DNA of 64,000 bases from Bin87 sp034423595 (GCA_965207025.1 OZ242258.1:1-64000); one strand, 5' to 3'. Numbered from the stretch's first letter, positions 42,370-51,856 are shown. The notes: generated by a model not told the origin, from the sequence alone. Numbers and translations: made by a program.

Positions 42370-42855
42370 TCACGCGTCGGATGGCGTTTCATACCCGTCG
42401 TCCACGGGGAGGTCTTTGAGGTGGGCAGCCTCAACCGCCAATTGGTCGCAACGCTCGTTCTCAACGTCTCCCGCGTGCCCCCTAACCCATCGAAACTCGA
42501 CCTCGTGGGTCTCGCATAGCTCGAGAAGTTTGCCCCACAGGTCGGGATTGACGGCCCGTTCCCGCTTGTTGCGCATCCAACCGTTACCCCGCCAACGCTT
42601 GGCCCAGCCCTTCTCGATGCCCTCCACCACGTACTGCGAATCGCTGTTCAGCGTGACGCGGCAGCTTTGGTTTAGAGCTTCCAGGCCCTTTATTGGCCCC
42701 ATCAACTCCATGCGATTGTTGGTGGTACGGCGATAGCCGCCGCTGAGCTCGCGGCGATGCTCGCCGTAAATCAGCACAACGCCGTACCCCCCCGGACCGG
42801 GGTTGCCGGTGCAGGCCCCATCGGTGTAGATGACGACGTGTTTTTTCGACGACAT
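42370..42855 (-). CDS. rnhA: Ribonuclease HI (161 aa)
   Basis: Cleaves RNA in RNA-DNA hybrids. The four catalytic acids are present at the expected spacing: Asp12 (YTDGACTGNPGPGG), Glu50 (NNRMELM), Asp72 (NSDSQYV) and Asp137 (CDQLA), with the flexible-loop His127 (VRGHAGD). Length is typical of bacterial RNase HI, including the basic protrusion (KGWAKRWRGNGWMRNKRER). Its ATG overlaps the TIR gene stop by one base (TGATG), so the two are translationally coupled. That is an unexpected partnership for a housekeeping enzyme. Confidence 0.93.
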   Translation of the reverse strand: MSSKKHVVIYTDGACTGNPGPGGYGVVLIYGEHRRELSGGYRRTTNNRMELMGPIKGLEALNQSCRVTLNSDSQYVVEGIEKGWAKRWRGNGWMRNKRERAVNPDLWGKLLELCETHEVEFRWVRGHAGDVENERCDQLAVEAAHLKDLPVDDGYETPSDA

Positions 42856-43646
42856 CAGGCAGACGCCTTGGCGATGGCGTCGGAACTGAGTTCGAATCCG
42901 GCCTCCGCAAGCCGTTGACAGAGTTTCACCGCGGTTTCCTTCACATGGTTGTTGAAGCCCAAGTAGATGATTCCGCTGGCGTCCGAGGGGACCTCCACGT
43001 GCCCTTTCTTTAGGATGGCCACCCGAGGCCTCCCAAAAGCGGCAATCAGCATCCCCATTTCCATGACCACGTTCTGCCGAGCGCGGGGTTCAGCTTTCTC
43101 TGGGCCGTCCTCCTGCTTGTATCCCATGTCATCAGGGGTCAACAACACGATCCCGAACCGATTGCCTTTATTTGGGGACAGTATTTCATTCTCCAGGGCT
43201 TCAATAATCGTCAGACCGCTGCCCGAAGTGATTCCCAGGACAAACGGATCCAAGTCCAGGCGATGAAGAACCAGCTCAAGCTGCTCACGGGCGGTTTCAT
43301 CGTGCCCGTACACCACGAAGACCCTTTCGGAAACCGCATCAGAAATATCTGTGGGAGCGATGGGCGACGACGGCTTATCAATGACGGCGGCCGGTGCGGT
43401 TGGTGCAGCAATAACCGCCGGCGGGGGTTCGCCGGAGAGTGCCTGCGCCAAGGCCTCTTCTAGCTGTTGACGTGGAGTTGCCGGTCCTTGAACTTGCAAG
43501 GTGCCGGTTGAAGTCCACCAGTTGAGGACGGCCTTGTCTTCACTCCGGAAGACCTTTTTGCCGCTGTCGTCTTGCCAATCACCTTTGTAGCCCAACCCGG
43601 ACACAAGGGCTTCGAGTTCACCGAATTCCCCGCGAAATTTCTCCAT
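42855..43646 (-). CDS. TIR-like (PF10137-type) effector (263 aa)
   Basis: The N-terminal domain of about 55 residues (ELEALVSGLGYKGDWQ, KAVLNWWTSTGTLQVQG) is followed by a Pro/Ala linker and a TIR-like nucleotide-binding domain from residue 108: RVFVVYGHDETAREQLELVL, GSGLTIIEALE (putative catalytic Glu149), FGIVLLTPDD and ARQNVVMEMGMLIAAFGRPRVAIL. Proteins of this Pfam family are NAD-degrading or nucleotide-sensing effectors in bacterial immune systems. The ATG at 43646 follows GGAGG. First gene of a tight four-gene operon with rnhA, AlbA_2 and HEPN. Confidence 0.85.
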   Translation of the reverse strand: MEKFRGEFGELEALVSGLGYKGDWQDDSGKKVFRSEDKAVLNWWTSTGTLQVQGPATPRQQLEEALAQALSGEPPPAVIAAPTAPAAVIDKPSSPIAPTDISDAVSERVFVVYGHDETAREQLELVLHRLDLDPFVLGITSGSGLTIIEALENEILSPNKGNRFGIVLLTPDDMGYKQEDGPEKAEPRARQNVVMEMGMLIAAFGRPRVAILKKGHVEVPSDASGIIYLGFNNHVKETAVKLCQRLAEAGFELSSDAIAKASA

Positions 43647-43691
43647 GCAACCTCCGTCAAACGGCACTGCAAACGCCCTTTTCTTACGTCT

Positions 43692-43697
43692 ATTATA
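43692..43697 (-). promoter_or_regulatory. -10 element of the TIR operon
   Basis: Perfect TATAAT on the minus strand about 45 bp before the TIR start, in an AT-rich patch of otherwise GC-rich DNA. No convincing -35 element is visible, which would fit an activator-dependent promoter. Confidence 0.5.
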
Positions 43698-43787
43698 TCC
43701 CCCGTGTACATCCCAGCTGCTCTTCCATGGACGCTCCCTGCCGGAACGTCCGGTCGTTGTCGGTGTGGGCAAACAAGGAGGACGACT

Positions 43788-44219
43788 ATGTTGAATGCGA
43801 CGATGTGGCTCTTAGCTAGGTGGTGGATCGCAGCCGCCGCCATAATTGCGGTCTTGGCATTCCTTCAGGCTGGGATCGAACAAGAGGTAACGATGCAAGA
43901 CGGCTTGGTTGCGCTGTGCGTGGCAACCGTCTTTTTGATCGAGGCAATCAGGGAGCGCCGGGGCCTGATGATTCTAGGCGGGGTAGGGGGCATCGCCAGT
44001 TCGTATCTTTGGGTTGCCAATGGCGCTCAGGCGTCACCATTCGATCTTCAGCTGTTGGCGCTATTGGGGCTGCTTTTCCTCATGGCGATGATAGCAGGCT
44101 TCGGGCTGATGCTCCCGTTAATCGGGTCTAGCCAAAGCTGGTCTGGCGTTTTGATGATAGCGGTGTTCGTCCTATTGATGGTGGCGGTGTGGGCGATTTT
44201 CGAGTTCCTGTTGCCATAG
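43788..44219 (+). CDS. Four- to five-helix membrane protein (143 aa)
   Basis: Hydrophobic segments at about residues 8-27, 36-50, 60-77, 84-107 and 117-141. The segment ASSYLWVANGAQASPFDLQLLALLGLLFL matches that of the protein at 33818-34393 and identifies a small paralogous family here. The ATG follows AAGGAGGA. It is divergent from the TIR operon with 141 bp between starts. Membrane proteins often accompany TIR or HEPN effectors, but a link is unproven. Confidence 0.72.
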   Translation: MLNATMWLLARWWIAAAAIIAVLAFLQAGIEQEVTMQDGLVALCVATVFLIEAIRERRGLMILGGVGGIASSYLWVANGAQASPFDLQLLALLGLLFLMAMIAGFGLMLPLIGSSQSWSGVLMIAVFVLLMVAVWAIFEFLLP

Positions 44220-44299
44220 CCGCCCACCCGTGGAGGAATTCCGCATCCCTCTCATTCCGAACAATACTTGCAGACAATCGCTGCTCCCCGACAAAAGCA

Positions 44300-44323
44300 G
44301 AGACCGCCTGCAAAGGCGGTCTC
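44300..44323. terminator. Hairpin with GCAA tetraloop (bidirectional terminator)
   Basis: A 10-bp perfect stem (44300-44309 with 44314-44323; gagaccgcct and its complement) closed by GCAA. It lies between convergent genes ending at 44219 and 44391. The T-tract is poor, so efficiency is uncertain. Confidence 0.65.
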
Positions 44324-44390
44324 GATCCTACCGGCTAAGCGACAGGCGTGGCCGGGATATTCAAGGCTTGCTCTCTCCCGCCCTTCCCGT

Positions 44391-45152
44391 TCACCTTCTG
44401 ACCACCCCCTGGGGATCATTCCGGGATGCCCTCCGGTTCAGGGCGCGGTCTAGGGCGGCGAAGACTTCGGCAATTTGACCGGGGTCTGCGCCGGCGGGAG
44501 GTTCCTCGCGCCACAGCAGGCCGTGGGCCACCAGGCCGGCCACTTGGAGCAGGCAGTCGGCGGCAGCGTCTCGAAATACGGGGCCGCAGATTACCCGGTC
44601 TATGGGAAGGTTGCGGGTGTGCCAGCCGTCGCCGCAGGCGCCGACGCGCACGGGCACCGGGTTGTGGTTGCGCAGCCGCTGGTAGGTACGGACCACAGTG
44701 TCCTCGGGTTCCTGCCCGAAGATGAGGAGGGCGTAACCGCGTTCCTGGGCGGCGGTGGCGTTGACCCGGTTGTAGAGGCGGTCCAGGGCGACCCGGCTGA
44801 ATGCCGGTATGTCGTCGGTGTCCAGGCAAACGTTGATCACGCCGATGCCGCCGCTCTCCACGGCAAAGTCCTCGACCAAGTGCAATCCCTCGGCGGCCAC
44901 CTGCGCCCCGGGGCGGGATGACGGGTGCCGGCGACACTCCCGATGACAGACCAATGTGCTCTGCGGGACGCCGGCAGCCAGGTGGCAAGGGCGTAGCTCG
45001 CCGTCGGCGGAGATGCCGTAATAATGCTCCAGTTCCTGCCGCCAACGCAGCAAGCGGCGGTGCAGCCGGTTCCAGACCCGCACGTCCACCCCCAGGGCGG
45101 TGCGGACGTGAAAGCGGCGGCCCTGGACCTCCATCACGTAGTAGATTCTCAT
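44391..45152 (-). CDS. DUF3800-family protein (253 aa)
   Basis: Family recognised from the C-terminal half: RVALDRLYNRVNATAAQERGYALLIFGQEPEDTVVRTYQRLRNHNPVPVR, NLPIDRVICGPVFRDAAADCLLQVAGLVAHGLL. DUF3800 proteins are widespread in mobile elements and are thought to have an RNase H-like fold. The usual N-terminal DESG-type acidic motif is not obvious (the start reads YYVMEVQGRRFHV), so catalysis is doubtful. The ATG at 45152 follows GGAGG. Last gene of module B, absent from module A. Confidence 0.78.
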   Translation of the reverse strand: MRIYYVMEVQGRRFHVRTALGVDVRVWNRLHRRLLRWRQELEHYYGISADGELRPCHLAAGVPQSTLVCHRECRRHPSSRPGAQVAAEGLHLVEDFAVESGGIGVINVCLDTDDIPAFSRVALDRLYNRVNATAAQERGYALLIFGQEPEDTVVRTYQRLRNHNPVPVRVGACGDGWHTRNLPIDRVICGPVFRDAAADCLLQVAGLVAHGLLWREEPPAGADPGQIAEVFAALDRALNRRASRNDPQGVVRR

Positions 45153-45183
45153 GGGTTCCTCCTTCATAGTCGGGGATAACGGT

Positions 45184-46821
45184 TCATCGGGGTAAAAAGG
45201 CGTAGCCCGGCGGGTCGCCGCCGCGGGCAATCCAGGCCGCTCCGAGCGGCCCGGCGCTCTCTACCAGCTCCCGGTGGGAGGCCAGGAGCGGCACCCGCAC
45301 GCGGGCGCGTTTCATCTCGCTGGCCGCCACGTTCAGGAAGTGGGTCAAGGCGATGTCATCGTCGAAGACCACTAGGACCAAAGGCTGATTACCGTGATCG
45401 TCGGTGGGCCTGGGCGTGGCGTAGTAGCGCAGGTAGGGGGCGATGCGGGCGGCCATGGTGGCCGGCCGCACGGCGCGGCGCTCCCACTCCAGGAAGAAGG
45501 GCCAGGTTTCTTCACCTCGCCGGACGATGCCGAAGGCGTCGGGATGGACCGAACGCAGTTTTCCCTGGTGCCGGAAGTAGCGGGACGCCCGGCGGGGCGG
45601 GTCAAGCTGCACGACCTCCCGCGAACGGGATCGGACCTGGTGGCACAGGGCGGCGACAAAAGCGTGGACGGCGGCGGTGTGCTCGACGTTGCGGAGCAAC
45701 TGGCGGGTCCGGGTCCCGGCGACGTTCCGCCAGTCCAGGGGAGCGCCGGGGTCCCGGGGCAGGGCGCTCCATCGCCTACGGGCGTCGCCCACGGAGGTGC
45801 GGTCCCGGCGAGCCAGCATCACCAGCCCCCTATCGGACAGGGACAGGCGGCGCTGCCCGTCCACGGCAACGTCAACCAGCAGGCCAAACTCGGTCAGCCG
45901 TATCGTGATTTGCGACAGGCGGGAGCGCTTCAGGCCCAGCATTGCGCCCAGGTGCCGGGACGACAGCCATGGCCAGTCGGCCAGCAGATCCACCGCGCGC
46001 TTCTCCACCGGCTTGAGGGTTGACGGCAGCAGGCAGTCGGCGTCGTGGTTCAGGGCGTCTGGTAGCGCGGCCCGCTGCGGCGGCCTCCGCAGGGGCCACG
46101 ACCGGGGAGGGTCGGTGTGGGCCAGGGCGGTTTGCAGGTCCAACGGCGCGGGAGCGGAGGGAGTGCGCCAGATGGCGGCCCCGGCCCCGGCGGAAGCGGC
46201 ATCGCTCTCCAGGGCCAGGAAAACGGGACCGGGCAACGCCGCCGCCAGCCTGCGGGACTGGCGCAGGCGCACCTCGTCGGGAAGCAGCATGAGCACGGCG
46301 CTGGTGGGCGGCAACTGACCCAGCCGCCAGACGCGCTTGTCGAATGCGGTGCGGTCGCTGGTGGCGCCCTGGCGGACCACGGCCAAAGTCCTGCCGTCGG
46401 GCAGGGCGACGGCGGCGTCCAGGGGCATGGCCCGATACCAGCGGAATGCCAGGGGGTGAAAAACCTGGTTGATGGCCGAGGCCAGCCGGTAGATGACGGC
46501 CACGGCGTCCAGGCGCTCCAGCAGCCCCCGCCGCCACTGTCGGGACACGGGGCGCAGGTGAAGCAACTCCTCCAGCGGCGTGCCTTCCAGCCCAGCCAGT
46601 TTATTCACGCCGGCGGCGGTGAGGGCGTGACGGCGGGTGGGGGCCACTAGGGGCGAGGCGTGGGGGACGGCTTCCACCATCCCCCGGTTCTCCAGTCGTG
46701 AAACTGCATCGTACACCGCGCCCCGGGACCAGCCGGTGAGGGCGGCCAGTTCCAGCCGGTCCAGGAAGGGCATATCGGCCAGGCGCCGCAGGGCGTCGGC
46801 TTCGCAACGGCTGAAACTCAT
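45184..46821 (-). CDS. Replication-relaxation family protein, copy B (545 aa)
   Basis: Same architecture as the module A protein without the fused XRE domain: winged-helix start (FLDRLELAALTGWSRGAVYDAVSRLENRGMV), second wHTH near residue 290 (LSSRHLGAMLGLKRSRLSQITIRL), then RQLLRNVEHTAAVHAFVA, VHPDAFGIVRRG and WPFFLEWERRAVRPATM. The ATG follows GGAGG and overlaps the ATPase stop (ATGA). It ends with GYAFLPR, where module A continues into a linker. Much more diverged from module A than the ATPase genes are. Confidence 0.85.
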   Translation of the reverse strand: MSFSRCEADALRRLADMPFLDRLELAALTGWSRGAVYDAVSRLENRGMVEAVPHASPLVAPTRRHALTAAGVNKLAGLEGTPLEELLHLRPVSRQWRRGLLERLDAVAVIYRLASAINQVFHPLAFRWYRAMPLDAAVALPDGRTLAVVRQGATSDRTAFDKRVWRLGQLPPTSAVLMLLPDEVRLRQSRRLAAALPGPVFLALESDAASAGAGAAIWRTPSAPAPLDLQTALAHTDPPRSWPLRRPPQRAALPDALNHDADCLLPSTLKPVEKRAVDLLADWPWLSSRHLGAMLGLKRSRLSQITIRLTEFGLLVDVAVDGQRRLSLSDRGLVMLARRDRTSVGDARRRWSALPRDPGAPLDWRNVAGTRTRQLLRNVEHTAAVHAFVAALCHQVRSRSREVVQLDPPRRASRYFRHQGKLRSVHPDAFGIVRRGEETWPFFLEWERRAVRPATMAARIAPYLRYYATPRPTDDHGNQPLVLVVFDDDIALTHFLNVAASEMKRARVRVPLLASHRELVESAGPLGAAWIARGGDPPGYAFLPR

Positions 46822-49520
46822 GGTCCGTCCTCCCCGTTGCGCTCCTCCTGGCGTTCAATGAGCAACCGGCGGTAGGGGCTGAGGTCATCGCCCTCGGTCT
46901 CGTCATCCGCGCCGGACTGCGTTTCGTCAGAATGCTCAGGCTCCGCCGCTCCGGTGGGCGGCTGGAAATGCTTGCTGCGCTGTCCGTCCCGGGCCAGGTT
47001 CTTGCCGGCTTCCCCCTTCTTCTGTTCCGGCGTCGTGTTCTGGCTCTGGCGGATGCGCTCCACTTCCCGGCGCCACTCGTGGACCCGCTGGCGGCCCCGT
47101 TCCTGCTGGGCGGCGATCTCCGTCTCCGGCGTCAGGTACGCCGAGGCGTCGTCGCGGATGCGCTGGGCCACGGCCAGGCTGCCCGGTTCGGGCTTGCGTA
47201 CCATCATGGAGAAGGGCGGCATCCGCTCGGTGCCCACGGTGGCGCGGACGTAGCAGTGATGCACGTCCAACGACACTACGTCGTCCTCGGAAACGTGGTC
47301 CTTGCCCAGCTCCCACACCAGTTGCCTGGCGTCGCTGCCGGCCACCTGGAACACCGCCAGGCAGCCGACGTTGGCCAGGATGGTGTCGCGCATGGTCAGC
47401 GAGAGGTCGTTCAGCTTGGCCAGGCTCTGGGTGGCGAGAATGAAACTAGCCCCGAACTTGCCCAGCTCCGACAGCATGGACTCGTAATCGACGCCGGGCA
47501 TGGACTGCATCTCGTCCACCACCACCAGCGCCCCACGCCGTTCCTGCGGCGGCAGGTTGCCCTGCTCCCTAATCACGGCGTCCACCAGGTTGAGCAGAGA
47601 CGCGCCCACCAGGGCGGCCACGTCTCGGCCCACCGCGCCCTGGGCGGTGGACACCAGCAGCACGCCGCCCTCCCGTATCGTCTGGCGCAGGTCGATGGTG
47701 GAACGGGGCTGGCCCAGGATGGCCCTTGCCTTCTCCGAGGAGGCGTAGTAGGAGAGGCGGGTCTGCACCGGGGCCAGGGCGTCGCCCTGGTAGTCCCTAC
47801 GCCAACTGGCGAATATCCCGCCCCACCAGTCCAGCAGGAAGGGGTCTGAGACCCGGGTCAGGACACCGGTGCGGTAGTTGTCGTCGGAAAGCAGGGACAG
47901 CCCGTCCAGCAGGGTGAACTGCTCGTCGTCGCTGGTGGCCGGGTGGCGGTTGGCTTCGTGGAGGCTCTTGACGGTGTGCTCCAGGATGGACTGCATCCTG
48001 GGCCCCCACTGGTCCCACAGGCCGTGGGCCACCCGCACGACGGAATCGGCGGTGCGGTCCCGGTCGGCGAAGACGCGGGCGTCCAGCAGGTTGATGCCCG
48101 GCGCTCCCCGGGGGTCGGCCAGGTCGATGAGCTTCACCCGGTCGGCGATGGCCTCCGGCACCTGCTCCAGCAGCTCGGCCACTAGGTCGGCGTGGGGGTC
48201 GATGACCACGATGGCGTCGCCGTCCCTCCCTTCGGCCTTCTCCTTCAGCTTGTGGCTGACGATGTGGTGCATCAGGGTGGACTTGCCCATGCGGGTGCGG
48301 GCCACGTAGAGATGGTGGCGGCGCAGCAGGTCTTCGGGAAAGTGGATATCCCTGGACCGGCCCGCCGTGGTGTCGCCCACCAATGCGCCGCCCCGCACCC
48401 CCTTGGCCGAGGGCAGGAGCGCCCTTGACCCGGAGCGTTCCAGCAGGGGCGTCTCGTCCCGGGCGCCGGGCGGGTGCCACAGGGCCGCCGCCTCGCGGAC
48501 GCCCAGGACGCTGCGCTTGCCGAACAGCCCTGGCCCGGCGGGGTGAAGGTTCATAATTGGCACGATAGGCTTGACGGCGCTGGCCTTGAACCTGGCCCCG
48601 GCGGGGTGGTCGTAGTGGCGGTAGGCGGCGGCCACCGGCTCCAGGACCTCCTTGGCCCGCCGGAGTCCGTCCTTCGGCTCATTGGCTTCGGGCAGCACGG
48701 CAATGAGCTCAAGCTCGCCGTCGAAGGCGATTCGTCCCACCTTCTCCTTGATGATCAGGGGGTCATAAACCCGGCTTCTCGCCTGCTTCCAGCGCCACCA
48801 GCCCCAGCCGGCCACCGCCAGGCCCAGGGCGGAACCGGCGGCCAGCGCCGCCGCCTTGAGGATTTCCCCCTGCTGCACCCACAGGTAGCCCCGCAGCGCG
48901 ACCAGCGCCGCCACGCCCAGGACGGCCATGGTCACGCCGTCCAGTTGCAGGGGCCGGGTCTGGTAGGTGTAAGAGGGGTCGGGGCGCTGGTAGCCGGGGT
49001 TGCTGAAGGCCTTCTGCTGGTGGGGCTGGGACCAGTCGGGACCCAGCGAGCGCAGCAGCAGCCGGGCCAGCACCCGCTCCCCGTCCTTCAGGTTGGACAG
49101 CGCGCCGATGATGGCGATGAGGGGGTCGGAGCCCGGGTCCAGCAGGTCGTCGTCCCGGAAGGTGCGCAGGGGCACGTAGTCCGGGCCGGAGGCCCGCAGC
49201 GTCATGCCCCACGCCTGCTCGCCTTGGTGAACGAAGATGGGGTCCTCGTCCACGGAGACCTCCTGGATGCGGGCCTGGGGGTAGTGGGCGGCGAGCTGGC
49301 CGCGTACCACCTCCCGGTCCAGGCAGCGGGCCAGCAGGGTGACGCCGTCGGGGGTGCCGGCCAGTTCCAGGGCGAAGGGTTCGGGAACGGCGATGGACTG
49401 GAGCAGGTTCTCCACGCCCAGCATGGTGCGCTCGCCGGTGCGGGGTGGCGTCACCGCCAGCAGCACCGGGGCGCTACGCTGGCGGTTGCCGAGTAGGACT
49501 TTCCTTGGGTTCAAGTTCAT
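46818..49520 (-). CDS. VirD4/TraG-like coupling ATPase, copy B (900 aa)
   Basis: Same domains as copy A: N-terminal LLAVTPPRTGERTMLGVENLLQ, two hydrophobic helices near residues 205-250, Walker A ARTRMGKSTLMH, DPHADLVAELLEQ, Walker B ALVVVDEMQSMPG and FILATQSLAKL. The C-terminal tail (about 110 residues, highly charged, ending in an RRLLIERQEERNGEDGP-like end) is longer and different from copy A, so it may be the substrate-specific part. The ATG at 49520 follows AAGGAAGGA. Confidence 0.88.
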   Translation of the reverse strand: MNLNPRKVLLGNRQRSAPVLLAVTPPRTGERTMLGVENLLQSIAVPEPFALELAGTPDGVTLLARCLDREVVRGQLAAHYPQARIQEVSVDEDPIFVHQGEQAWGMTLRASGPDYVPLRTFRDDDLLDPGSDPLIAIIGALSNLKDGERVLARLLLRSLGPDWSQPHQQKAFSNPGYQRPDPSYTYQTRPLQLDGVTMAVLGVAALVALRGYLWVQQGEILKAAALAAGSALGLAVAGWGWWRWKQARSRVYDPLIIKEKVGRIAFDGELELIAVLPEANEPKDGLRRAKEVLEPVAAAYRHYDHPAGARFKASAVKPIVPIMNLHPAGPGLFGKRSVLGVREAAALWHPPGARDETPLLERSGSRALLPSAKGVRGGALVGDTTAGRSRDIHFPEDLLRRHHLYVARTRMGKSTLMHHIVSHKLKEKAEGRDGDAIVVIDPHADLVAELLEQVPEAIADRVKLIDLADPRGAPGINLLDARVFADRDRTADSVVRVAHGLWDQWGPRMQSILEHTVKSLHEANRHPATSDDEQFTLLDGLSLLSDDNYRTGVLTRVSDPFLLDWWGGIFASWRRDYQGDALAPVQTRLSYYASSEKARAILGQPRSTIDLRQTIREGGVLLVSTAQGAVGRDVAALVGASLLNLVDAVIREQGNLPPQERRGALVVVDEMQSMPGVDYESMLSELGKFGASFILATQSLAKLNDLSLTMRDTILANVGCLAVFQVAGSDARQLVWELGKDHVSEDDVVSLDVHHCYVRATVGTERMPPFSMMVRKPEPGSLAVAQRIRDDASAYLTPETEIAAQQERGRQRVHEWRREVERIRQSQNTTPEQKKGEAGKNLARDGQRSKHFQPPTGAAEPEHSDETQSGADDETEGDDLSPYRRLLIERQEERNGEDGP

Positions 49521-49578
49521 ATATTCCTTCCTTTTTGTCTCTTATCGGATTGCTCGCTGGTTATGGTTCTTGCTGCGT

Positions 49579-51828
49579 CTAGTGCCTGGGTCCGGGCCGC
49601 CACTCGATTACCTCGGTTTCCTCCGGCGTGGCCTCGATGCGCACGGGAAAGCGCTGCCCCCTCGCAAGGAGCAATCCGTCTCCACGCGGGCAGGAGAGCA
49701 GCCAGCGTTGCAGTTCCTCGGGCAGGTCGAAGGCTTCGCCCACTGTGCTGACGGCGGCGGCGTCCTGCTGCAACAGCAGCTTGAAGGCGGCGTTCTGCAA
49801 GAGCGCCCTGCCGGAGTGGCCGGTGATGGCGCGGGAGGAGTCCTCGGAGAGGAGGTCCTGCACGTCCTGGGTGATGAACTGCAACCCCAGCCGGTGCTTG
49901 CGGGCGCGTTTCGCCATGCTGACCATGAAGGCCGCGCCCTCGGGGTGCTGCATGATGCTCCACACCTCGTCCACCACCAGCAGGCGGGGCCGGGGGTCCT
50001 GCGCCGCTGCCGCCCACACCGTCTCGGTACAGACCATCGCCGCCGCCGGTCTGAGTTCCGGCTCCAGCAGGTGCAGGTCGAACACCGTGACCAGGGCCTC
50101 GCGGGCCAGCAGGTCGTCGCCCTCGTCGGACAGCAGGTCACGGAGGCTGCCGGTGGCGAAGGGCCGCAGCAGGTGGGCTATCTCCGGCGTCTCCTCTTGT
50201 AGGTAGGCGTAGAAGTCGCGGCAGCCCGTGCGCTCCCGCCTTTCGGAGTAGTAGCCGGCCAGGGCGTGGTCCAGACTGGAACGCCGCTCGGCGCTGAGCC
50301 GTTCTCCCACCATCACCTCGATGAGGCGGCGCAGGCTGCCGATGCGCTGCAACAACTCTTCGCTGTCGCCCCGGTCGATGACGAAGGGATTCATGCCCTG
50401 GCCTGGAACGCCCGGCGATAGCACTCTGCCGCCCGCCGCCCTCGCCATGTCGGTGTACTCGCCCTCCGGGTCGATGATGTAGGCCCTGACGCCGCGACAG
50501 ATACCGCGCAGAACCCCCAGCTTGGTGGCGAAACTCTTGCCGCTGCCGGAACGGGCCAGCACCGCCGTGTTCGCGTTCAGGTGGGTGCCGTCGAAGGGGT
50601 CGTAGACGATGGGGGCGCAGGCCCGCAGGTCGATGCCGTAGAGGGTGCCGCTCCTGGTGTCCAGGTCCGGCGGCGAGAAGGGGAACAGCCTGGCCAATGA
50701 CGACGTGTCCAGGGTCCGCCACACGGCCACCGCGTTCAGGCCCAGGGGCAGGGTGGACAGCAGGCCCTCGCGCTGCCGGAAGGCCAGGTTGTCCAGCTTG
50801 CCCAACGTGGCGGCGAAGTGGGCGCGGGCCTTCTGGGTCAGGTCCTTCAGCGTGTCAGCGTCGTCGGCGTGGAGGGTAACGGACAGCGATGCGTGGAACA
50901 GCCGCTCCCGGCCCCGTTGAACCTCGTCCCGCAGGCGCGAAACGTCCTCCAGGGCGATCTCCGCCTCCGGCGACATGGAGCGGCCCCGCTTGAAGGAAAG
51001 GGACTGGGCGGACTCGAAGCGGACCTTCTGCCATTCCAGGGTGCGAGCCGCCTGCTCCGTGGGGATGGCGCCCAAATGCACCGACAGGTCCATGGGCGCG
51101 CCGGCGGCCATCAGCCCTTGCAGGAAGCCGGGGGCGAGACTGCGGGGCCACTTGCCCAGATGCAGGGAGCGCACCAGGCGATTACCGATGCGGATGTCCC
51201 GGCGGTTGACCTCGACCTCCAACTCGGCGTCCTCGTCCCGCTCGTTGGGCGAGCCGCCCAGGGCGCAGGCCAGGAGCAGCAGCTTGAGAGTATCGCCGTT
51301 CAGGGGAAAGACGCCGAGACCGGCCCGCACCAGCAAGGCCCGCAGCTCGTCGGCGCGGTCGTGCTCGCACACGGCGTAGAAGCGCCGGTCCAGGATTCCC
51401 TCCCTGGTCTCAAGCGTGGTCAAGAGCCTTCCGAGACTGTCGGCGGCGTCCTTCGTCTGCTGGGGCAGGTCCTCGGGCTGGGCCTCGGTGAGCCTGTCCC
51501 TCAAGCCCTGCAACACCGGCGGGTGCTGGCGCACCAGCAGTTGCACCGGGAAGTCCACGGCGTTCAGGGAACCGGCGAAGGCGCCCAGCTTGGGCTCGTC
51601 CAGCTCCAGGCCCATCACCTCCATGACGGCCAGCTTCACCCCGTCCAGCCGGACCGGGCCGTCGTCCTCCAGGTGGGACAGCATGAAGAACAGGGGCAGG
51701 GGCGGCGGCGGTTTGGGTTCGGCGGCGGGTTCAGTCTCCGCCGCCTCGTCGGTCTCTTCGGGTTGGGACCGGCCCGGCGGCCAGCGCCGGGCCAGGTCCT
51801 TCGGGTTGGGTAGCGTCAGTTTCACCAT
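49579..51828 (-). CDS. virB4: VirB4-family type IV secretion ATPase, copy B (749 aa)
   Basis: Almost identical to copy A from residue 40 onward, including Walker A ARSGSGKSFATK, Walker B RLLVVDEVW and FITQDVQDLL. The first 40 residues differ (KLTLPNPKDLARRW and an acidic TDEAAETEPAAEP). The ATG at 51828 follows GGAGGTG. Such retention of the ATPase beside diverged neighbours suggests strong constraint or gene conversion between the modules. Confidence 0.93.
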   Translation of the reverse strand: MVKLTLPNPKDLARRWPPGRSQPEETDEAAETEPAAEPKPPPPLPLFFMLSHLEDDGPVRLDGVKLAVMEVMGLELDEPKLGAFAGSLNAVDFPVQLLVRQHPPVLQGLRDRLTEAQPEDLPQQTKDAADSLGRLLTTLETREGILDRRFYAVCEHDRADELRALLVRAGLGVFPLNGDTLKLLLLACALGGSPNERDEDAELEVEVNRRDIRIGNRLVRSLHLGKWPRSLAPGFLQGLMAAGAPMDLSVHLGAIPTEQAARTLEWQKVRFESAQSLSFKRGRSMSPEAEIALEDVSRLRDEVQRGRERLFHASLSVTLHADDADTLKDLTQKARAHFAATLGKLDNLAFRQREGLLSTLPLGLNAVAVWRTLDTSSLARLFPFSPPDLDTRSGTLYGIDLRACAPIVYDPFDGTHLNANTAVLARSGSGKSFATKLGVLRGICRGVRAYIIDPEGEYTDMARAAGGRVLSPGVPGQGMNPFVIDRGDSEELLQRIGSLRRLIEVMVGERLSAERRSSLDHALAGYYSERRERTGCRDFYAYLQEETPEIAHLLRPFATGSLRDLLSDEGDDLLAREALVTVFDLHLLEPELRPAAAMVCTETVWAAAAQDPRPRLLVVDEVWSIMQHPEGAAFMVSMAKRARKHRLGLQFITQDVQDLLSEDSSRAITGHSGRALLQNAAFKLLLQQDAAAVSTVGEAFDLPEELQRWLLSCPRGDGLLLARGQRFPVRIEATPEETEVIEWRPGPRH

Positions 51829-51856
51829 TCACACCTCCAGATTGATTCGGGTTGAC

